Source: Hydrogenophaga sp. PAMC20947 (GTDB lineage: Bacteria; Pseudomonadota; Gammaproteobacteria; Burkholderiales; Burkholderiaceae_C). From it: a DNA stretch of 64,000 nt. Made by a program: the position numbers and the translations under genes. Below are positions 59,468-64,000 of the stretch, one piece after another. The notes under the pieces are model-generated. The model had not been told where the DNA came from. It worked only from the letters and a program-made list of their open reading frames with translations, and made no database searches. Location of the stretch: contig NZ_CP039252.1 of NCBI RefSeq assembly GCF_004795855.1, positions 3,596,001-3,660,000 of the forward strand, read 5' to 3'. Each line of letters begins with the position of its first letter. Positions within the stretch are counted from its first letter, which is position 1.

Positions 59468-59812
59468 ATGTTCTTCAAGCTGCCCTGGTTATTCAAGTCC
59501 AAGAAAGAAAGCTACCACGACACCCAGGTGTTGGAGCTCGACTTCCTCGTGGATGAATTCCACGATGCCATGGGTGACATCCAAGACCCGCTTCGCACGC
59601 GCCTTCACGCTGCACTGCTTTCCTGCCAGACCCCCAAAGATCTGTGGTTTCTGCGCGGCAAGCTGTTCAATTTGATTTCCCGCCACCACTGCGAGTACGT
59701 CGCTCATGAGCGGGTGGCCCGGCTGGACCACAAGCTGCAGTTCTTCGTCTCCCACCACCCCGACCACGCGCCAGAGGAGTTGCCGTCTGGCCCCATGGCT
59801 TTGCTGCACTGA
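59468..59812 (+). CDS. Small hypothetical protein
   Basis: A 114-residue cytoplasmic protein starting MFFKLPWLFKSKKESYHD. It is mostly helical, with two acidic/aromatic segments (ELDFLVDEFHDAMGDIQDPL near 28, DLWFLRGKLFNLISRHHC near 58) and a His-rich stretch (FFVSHHPDHAPEE near 92). The longer upstream extension was rejected because codon use changes and the ATG at 59468 fits. A strong terminator follows 41 bp downstream, so it ends its transcript. No named family recognised. Confidence 0.65.
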   Translation: MFFKLPWLFKSKKESYHDTQVLELDFLVDEFHDAMGDIQDPLRTRLHAALLSCQTPKDLWFLRGKLFNLISRHHCEYVAHERVARLDHKLQFFVSHHPDHAPEELPSGPMALLH

Positions 59813-59852
59813 AGCCCGCACCACCTTCCCCACCAGCACCCTGCTGGATCAC

Positions 59853-59881
59853 AAGCCCGTCCGAAAGACGGGCTTTTTTTT
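59853..59881 (+). terminator. Rho-independent terminator
   Basis: A perfect 9-bp stem AAGCCCGTC/GACGGGCTT with a CGAAA loop is followed by a run of eight T (59874-59881). It sits about 40 bp after the stop of the small hypothetical gene and about 40 bp before the amidotransferase gene, separating the two plus-strand units. Confidence 0.93.
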
Positions 59882-59923
59882 CGAGCCCGATTCAGCCCCG
59901 GCCCAACCTTTAGAATCCGCCGC

Positions 59924-60718
59924 ATGCCCACGCTCTCCCCTCGCAGCCACGCCGCCGCCCGCCCCCTGCTCATCGTCAAGTTGGGCGAAGCCCACGAACA
60001 GATCCGCGAACGCCTGGGCGACTTCGACGAATGGATTGCCGCCGGCCTGCACAGCGCCGGCGCCACCACCATCACCATCGACCCCCGGGCCGGTGGAGCC
60101 CTGCCCGATCCCAGCGAAGTGGCCGGCATCGTGATCACCGGTTCACACGCCATGGTGACCCACCGTGACGACTGGAGCGTGGCGCTGATGCCCTGGCTGG
60201 TCCGCGCAGTTGAAGCCGAAGCGCCCCTGCTGGGCATTTGCTTTGGCCACCAAATCCTGGCCCAGGCGATGGGTGGCACGGTTGACAACCACCCCGGCGG
60301 CGTGGAAATCGGCACCATCACCATCAGCCGGAGCGCCAACAGCCACGGCGACGCCCTGCTGGGTGGCCTGCCAGAACATTTCGACGCTCAATCGGTGCAC
60401 TGGCAATCGGTGAGGGTGCTCCCACCCGGCGCGGTGCTGCTGGCCGGCACCGAATTTGAGCCCCACCATGCGTTCCGCATCGGCCCTTGCGCCTGGGGTG
60501 TGCAGTTTCATCCTGAGTTTTCGGACGAGGTGCTGCGGGCCTACCTGGAGCGGCTCGGACCTGAGCTGGCCAAAGAAGGCAAGGACGCCGAGCGGGTCAT
60601 CGCCGGCCTGCATCCCACGCCGTTGTCGTCTTCGCTGCTGCCCACCTTCGCGCGTTTCGCGCTCGCACACCAGCGGCCATCCGCCGTCGATCCTGAGGCA
60701 CGGATGGTCGCGGCCTGA
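59924..60718 (+). CDS. Class I glutamine amidotransferase (GATase1) protein
   Basis: A 264-residue stand-alone class I amidotransferase. The nucleophile elbow is LLGICFGHQ with Cys106, the GIVITGSHAMVTH oxyanion strand is near residue 69, and the catalytic His-Glu is in FHPEF near 192. It resembles GMP-synthase-like glutamine amidotransferases that occur as single-domain enzymes, often annotated as acting on an unknown amide acceptor or as gamma-glutamyl hydrolases. It is independent of the neighbouring genes. Confidence 0.85.
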   Translation: MPTLSPRSHAAARPLLIVKLGEAHEQIRERLGDFDEWIAAGLHSAGATTITIDPRAGGALPDPSEVAGIVITGSHAMVTHRDDWSVALMPWLVRAVEAEAPLLGICFGHQILAQAMGGTVDNHPGGVEIGTITISRSANSHGDALLGGLPEHFDAQSVHWQSVRVLPPGAVLLAGTEFEPHHAFRIGPCAWGVQFHPEFSDEVLRAYLERLGPELAKEGKDAERVIAGLHPTPLSSSLLPTFARFALAHQRPSAVDPEARMVAA

Positions 60719-60887
60719 TCCCGATACGCGGCGGAACAAGGTCACGCTGCTGTCCCGCAGCGACAACGGGGGGGCCCAAAAATCCCGGCAATGCCAATGG
60801 GATGCCCGGACGCGAGGGATATCCCGGGTGATGGGAACGAGGTCACGACACACACTACAGGCTGACCCCGCAACCCGAGACCCCTGC

Positions 60888-61466
60888 ATGTTCAAGAACC
60901 TGTCCTTCCCGTTCGCGGCGCTGTGTTTTGCACTGCTCATCAGCGCCGGCAACAGCGCTCAGGCCGCAACCCCATTTGAAAAGACGTCCACCGTGGCGGG
61001 CGTCCCTCTGACGCTCAACGGTGCTGGCACCCGCTACAAAGTGGTTTTCAAGGTCTACGACATGGGCATGTACCTGCGCGCACCAGCGAAAACGGCCGAG
61101 GCAGCCATCGCACAGGACGGGCCCAAAAAGCTGTCGTTCGTGGCGCTGCGCAAGGTGTCCGGCACCGACCTCGGCCTGGCCTTCATGTCTGGCATGGACG
61201 ACAACTCGCCCCGTGACATCAGCCGAAAACACCTGATTGAGACCACCAAGCTGATCGCCATTTTTTCTGGCAAAAGCTACATGCAACCCGGTGAAACGTT
61301 CGCCCTGGAATTTGTGCCCGGCAAAGGCACCACCTTCTTCATCGAGGGCCAGGCCCAAGGCCAACCCATTGGCGATGCAGAATTCTTCGAGATGGTGCTC
61401 CGCATCTGGCTCGGCCCCTCGCCAGCCGACTGGCGCCTGAAAGACGCCCTGGTCTCGCCCACCTGA
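60888..61466 (+). CDS. Chalcone-isomerase-like exported protein
   Basis: A 192-residue protein with a signal peptide cleaved around AQA26 and a chalcone isomerase-like fold (GTRYKVVFKVYDMGMYLRAP near residue 47, DNSPRDISRKHLIETTKLIA near 105, a strand EFVPGKGTTFFIEGQ near 145, and FFEMVLRIWLGPSPAD at the end). In bacteria this family is periplasmic and likely binds fatty acids or other ligands rather than chalcones. The gene stands alone, convergent with the AAA ATPase gene, which ends 44 bp away. Confidence 0.85.
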   Translation: MFKNLSFPFAALCFALLISAGNSAQAATPFEKTSTVAGVPLTLNGAGTRYKVVFKVYDMGMYLRAPAKTAEAAIAQDGPKKLSFVALRKVSGTDLGLAFMSGMDDNSPRDISRKHLIETTKLIAIFSGKSYMQPGETFALEFVPGKGTTFFIEGQAQGQPIGDAEFFEMVLRIWLGPSPADWRLKDALVSPT

Positions 61467-61510
61467 GCCGGCCAGGAACGCCCCAGGAGCGGCCGCCGCA
61501 GGTCGGGGCC

Positions 61511-63925
61511 CTAAAACCCGATGCTGCGCGACTCGCGCACCTCGGGTTTGATCCGGTGCTCGGCCTCCAGCTGCGCCAGAAACTCTGACGGTTCCAGCGT
61601 CTCGTCCAGGATTTCAACCTGGCGCTGCACGGCCGCATAGTCGCCTGGGCACAGCTGGGTCAATTTGATCAGCCGCGCCTTGAGAGCATCGTCCAGCCGG
61701 GACGCATCGCCCGCCAGCGCTTCCACCACAAACATGGTCTCGCGCTGCGCAGTGGTCAGCGGCTTGAAGCGGATCTTGAACGTAAAGCGACGCAGCGCCG
61801 CCTGATCGATGCTGTCCATCAGGTTGGTCGTGCACACAAACACACCGTTGTACCGTTCCATACCCTGCAGCATCTCGTTCACTTCGGTCACTTCATAGGT
61901 GCGCTGAGCGCCGCGCCGGTCCTGCAAGAAACTGTCGGCCTCGTCCAGCAGCAACACCGCTTTCTCGGCTTCGGCCTCTTTGAACATCGCCGCCATGTGC
62001 TGCTCGGTTTCGCCCACAAACTTGCTCATCAGATCGCTGGCGCGCCGGATCATCAGCGGGCGCTCCAGTGCCAGGGCGATGTGCTCGGCCAATGCCGTCT
62101 TGCCCGTGCCCGGCGCGCCGTGGAAACACAAGGCACCATGGCCCCGCGCTTTGAGCGCGGCCACGATGCGTGGCACGTCGTAGCGGCTCTCGACATTGAG
62201 CATGTCCAGGCTGTATTGCGTGACGCTTGGGCGCTTGATTTCATCGGGCTGGCGGCCCAGGGCCTGGTCGGCGTTCTTGAGCTGGCGCTCGATCAGGGCA
62301 TCGATATCCAGCGGCGTCACCGCCGGCTTCTTGCTGCCGCGCCGAGCGCCCGTCCTGGCTGGCGCTGAAGCCAACTGCGCAAAGCGCAAGGCGGTGCGAA
62401 CCTGCGCCGGTGTGAGCCCTTTGCGCTCGGTCAGCCGGGCCACCAGCGCATCGCTCACGGGCGCACCGTCCAGGGTCTTGCGGATCAACTGCTCCCGCGC
62501 GCCGGGTGGCGGACTCTTGAGCTCGAGATGGTAGGCAAAGCGGCGGCGGAATGCCGGATCGATCTGCTCGATGCGGTTGGTCACCCACACCGTAGGCACT
62601 GCGTTGGATTCCAGAATCTGGTTCACCCAGGCCTTGCCACTCACACTGGCGCTGTGTGCGGGCGCGCTGACCTGCTCGGCCCGGGCCATGTACTGCGCGG
62701 CTTCGCTGGAGATCGGCGGAAACACATCTTCCACTTCGTCAAACAGCAGCGCCGATTGAGCCGTGCCTTTAAGGAAAACCTGGGCAATCTGCAGGGAGCG
62801 GTAACGGTCCCGTCCACTCAAGGCGTTGCCATCACGGTCGGCGTACTCCACCTCGAACAATTCCAGGCCGGCGGCCTTGGCCACCACGCGCGCCAGCTCG
62901 GTCTTGCCCGTGCCCGGTGGGCCGTACATCAAGATGTTCACGCCCGGCTCCTTGCGAGCCACCGCTTCTCGCAACATGGCGCACAGCAGTTGCACATCGT
63001 CGGCCACGTAGTCAAAGTCTTTGGGGGTGAGTGCCGAGATCGCCGCTGGCCGCGTGAACACCGCCATCAGCTCGCTCTGGCTGCTGTACTTGCGCATCAG
63101 CACCGGTGGCAGCTTTTCGCTCACCTTCATGAGGTCGGCCAGATCGGTGATGTTGTGTTCGGAGATCAGGTTCTCCACCATCCCGATTCGCTCCAGCCGG
63201 GAGCCTGCGCGCAAAGCCTCACCCACCTCGCTGGCCTTGACCCCCGCTACCTCCGCAATGGCCGCGTATGCCTCGGGCGCGTTGTTGACCTTGAACTCCA
63301 CCAAAATAGAGCGCAGGTCACGCTGGTAGCGCGCCAGGGTGCCGTAGAGCAGAAGCGCCCGCTCGGCGCGGTTGAGCTGCAACAGGCCCGCCAGTGCATC
63401 GATGTTTTTCTCAACCAGCGTGGAATGTTTCTTGAGCGACTGGCTCAACCAGTCTCCGGTCACCGACAAGACCGAGAGCAAATCTTTGGGCGATTCCTTG
63501 GCGTATTCGTCGAGGTAAAAAAACAGGGTGCCCTCTTCGTATGGTCCGCGCCACACACCGTAGCGCTCCATGAAGGCGGCGGTGGACAGGGTTTCACAGC
63601 CGGTCCACAGCTCGTTGTCTTTGCAGCGACGCCCCAGGAATTCGCGCACCCGGGAGAGCACCGTGAGCGGCCACACCAGATGCCGCCCGGCCAGTGCCAG
63701 CAAAGTGTTGAGATCCCGGCGCACATTGAAGCGGGGGCCCTGACGAGCGGCCAGACTCAAGACAAAGTGCGAACACATCAGGTCCAGCACCGGTGCCTGA
63801 CGCAGACCCGGTGGAACGAACACACGCGCATCGAGCGCCGGCGCGGGCCGGGGTTCATGGCCCGCACGCACTTCCGGCGCTGGGCGCGTCACAGCCTTGG
63901 CTGGCTGCAACAGGCGTTTGCTCAT
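61511..63925 (-). CDS. Double-AAA+ ATPase of unknown function
   Basis: An 804-residue protein. A helical N-terminal half of about 330 residues has no recognised domain. A first AAA+ module follows (Walker A MYGPPGTGKTE near 335, Walker B LLFDEVED near 390, sensor TVWVTNRIEQIDPAF near 450). A second AAA+ module comes next (Walker A HGAPGTGKTA near 603, Walker B LLLDEADSFLQD near 655, sensor VFVCTTNLMDSIDQAALRR near 700). Both modules look catalytically intact. Such proteins act as hexameric remodelling ATPases. The partner or substrate is unknown; neighbours give no clue. Confidence 0.75.
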   Translation of the reverse strand: MSKRLLQPAKAVTRPAPEVRAGHEPRPAPALDARVFVPPGLRQAPVLDLMCSHFVLSLAARQGPRFNVRRDLNTLLALAGRHLVWPLTVLSRVREFLGRRCKDNELWTGCETLSTAAFMERYGVWRGPYEEGTLFFYLDEYAKESPKDLLSVLSVTGDWLSQSLKKHSTLVEKNIDALAGLLQLNRAERALLLYGTLARYQRDLRSILVEFKVNNAPEAYAAIAEVAGVKASEVGEALRAGSRLERIGMVENLISEHNITDLADLMKVSEKLPPVLMRKYSSQSELMAVFTRPAAISALTPKDFDYVADDVQLLCAMLREAVARKEPGVNILMYGPPGTGKTELARVVAKAAGLELFEVEYADRDGNALSGRDRYRSLQIAQVFLKGTAQSALLFDEVEDVFPPISSEAAQYMARAEQVSAPAHSASVSGKAWVNQILESNAVPTVWVTNRIEQIDPAFRRRFAYHLELKSPPPGAREQLIRKTLDGAPVSDALVARLTERKGLTPAQVRTALRFAQLASAPARTGARRGSKKPAVTPLDIDALIERQLKNADQALGRQPDEIKRPSVTQYSLDMLNVESRYDVPRIVAALKARGHGALCFHGAPGTGKTALAEHIALALERPLMIRRASDLMSKFVGETEQHMAAMFKEAEAEKAVLLLDEADSFLQDRRGAQRTYEVTEVNEMLQGMERYNGVFVCTTNLMDSIDQAALRRFTFKIRFKPLTTAQRETMFVVEALAGDASRLDDALKARLIKLTQLCPGDYAAVQRQVEILDETLEPSEFLAQLEAEHRIKPEVRESRSIGF

Positions 63926-64000
63926 TCGGACACCTCCGTTCTTGACAAATGACGAAATTTATCTTTAGGTCGACATTCAGGCGGACCATAACCCAGCTTG

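Overview
The window is about 64 kb of high-GC bacterial chromosome. Gene content suggests a betaproteobacterium of the order Burkholderiales, most like Comamonadaceae (Hydrogenophaga/Acidovorax-type). Pointers are a MetH split into two genes, an S-adenosylhomocysteine riboswitch on metH, a formamidase/amide transport cluster, tandem pirins and short dispersed intergenic repeats. Genus level is inference. There is no phage, insertion sequence, CRISPR array, rRNA or tRNA that I can support.

Layout. 1-1.6 kb: end of an HPF-like gene, a Bax-inhibitor-1 membrane protein and a TerB-like protein. 1.6-8.7 kb (minus strand): one long transcription unit, RND adaptor - RND pump - DUF2892 - TDT anion exporter - CsoR-family repressor - TauE exporter. 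It is headed by a promoter whose spacer holds a perfect CsoR-type palindrome. 8.7-16.3 kb: MFS transporter, alr, lplT, a degenerate receiver protein, glutathione peroxidase and lrgAB, with a dispersed repeat family between genes. 16.4-19.3 kb: glycolate oxidase subunits glcE and glcF without glcD, and a small exported protein. 19.4-21.5 kb: glnK-amtB with a sigma-54-type promoter. 21.7-28 kb: comM, a zinc-ribbon membrane protein, and the large C-terminal part of MetH behind an SAH riboswitch.

28-41.7 kb is the most distinctive region, an amide-utilisation locus. On the minus strand lie a substrate-binding protein, two permeases and two ATPases of the urea/short-chain-amide ABC type, then formamidase FmdA, FmdB and aliphatic amidase AmiE. 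Divergent from it is a giant sensor: an NCS1-type permease, a Cys-rich module, a histidine kinase and a receiver in one polypeptide. A LuxR-type response regulator gene overlaps its end. A 46-bp perfect palindrome sits in the divergent intergenic region. The layout suggests the permease-like domain senses an amide or related nitrogen compound, and that the pair controls import and hydrolysis of amides to ammonia. glnK-amtB nearby fits a nitrogen theme.

41.7-64 kb: an RlmN-like methyltransferase, two pirins, a lone cNMP-binding protein, a ketopantoate reductase-like gene, terC behind a Mn(II) (yybP-ykoY) riboswitch, the N-terminal homocysteine half of MetH, a DUF1993 protein, a two-domain sulfurtransferase, and a three-gene redox module (small exported protein, ferric-reductase-like flavoprotein, cytochrome b5-like protein). 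Then come fadH with a divergent TetR gene and tandem operators, a rhodanese, recQ, a glutamine amidotransferase, a chalcone-isomerase-like exported protein and a double-AAA ATPase.
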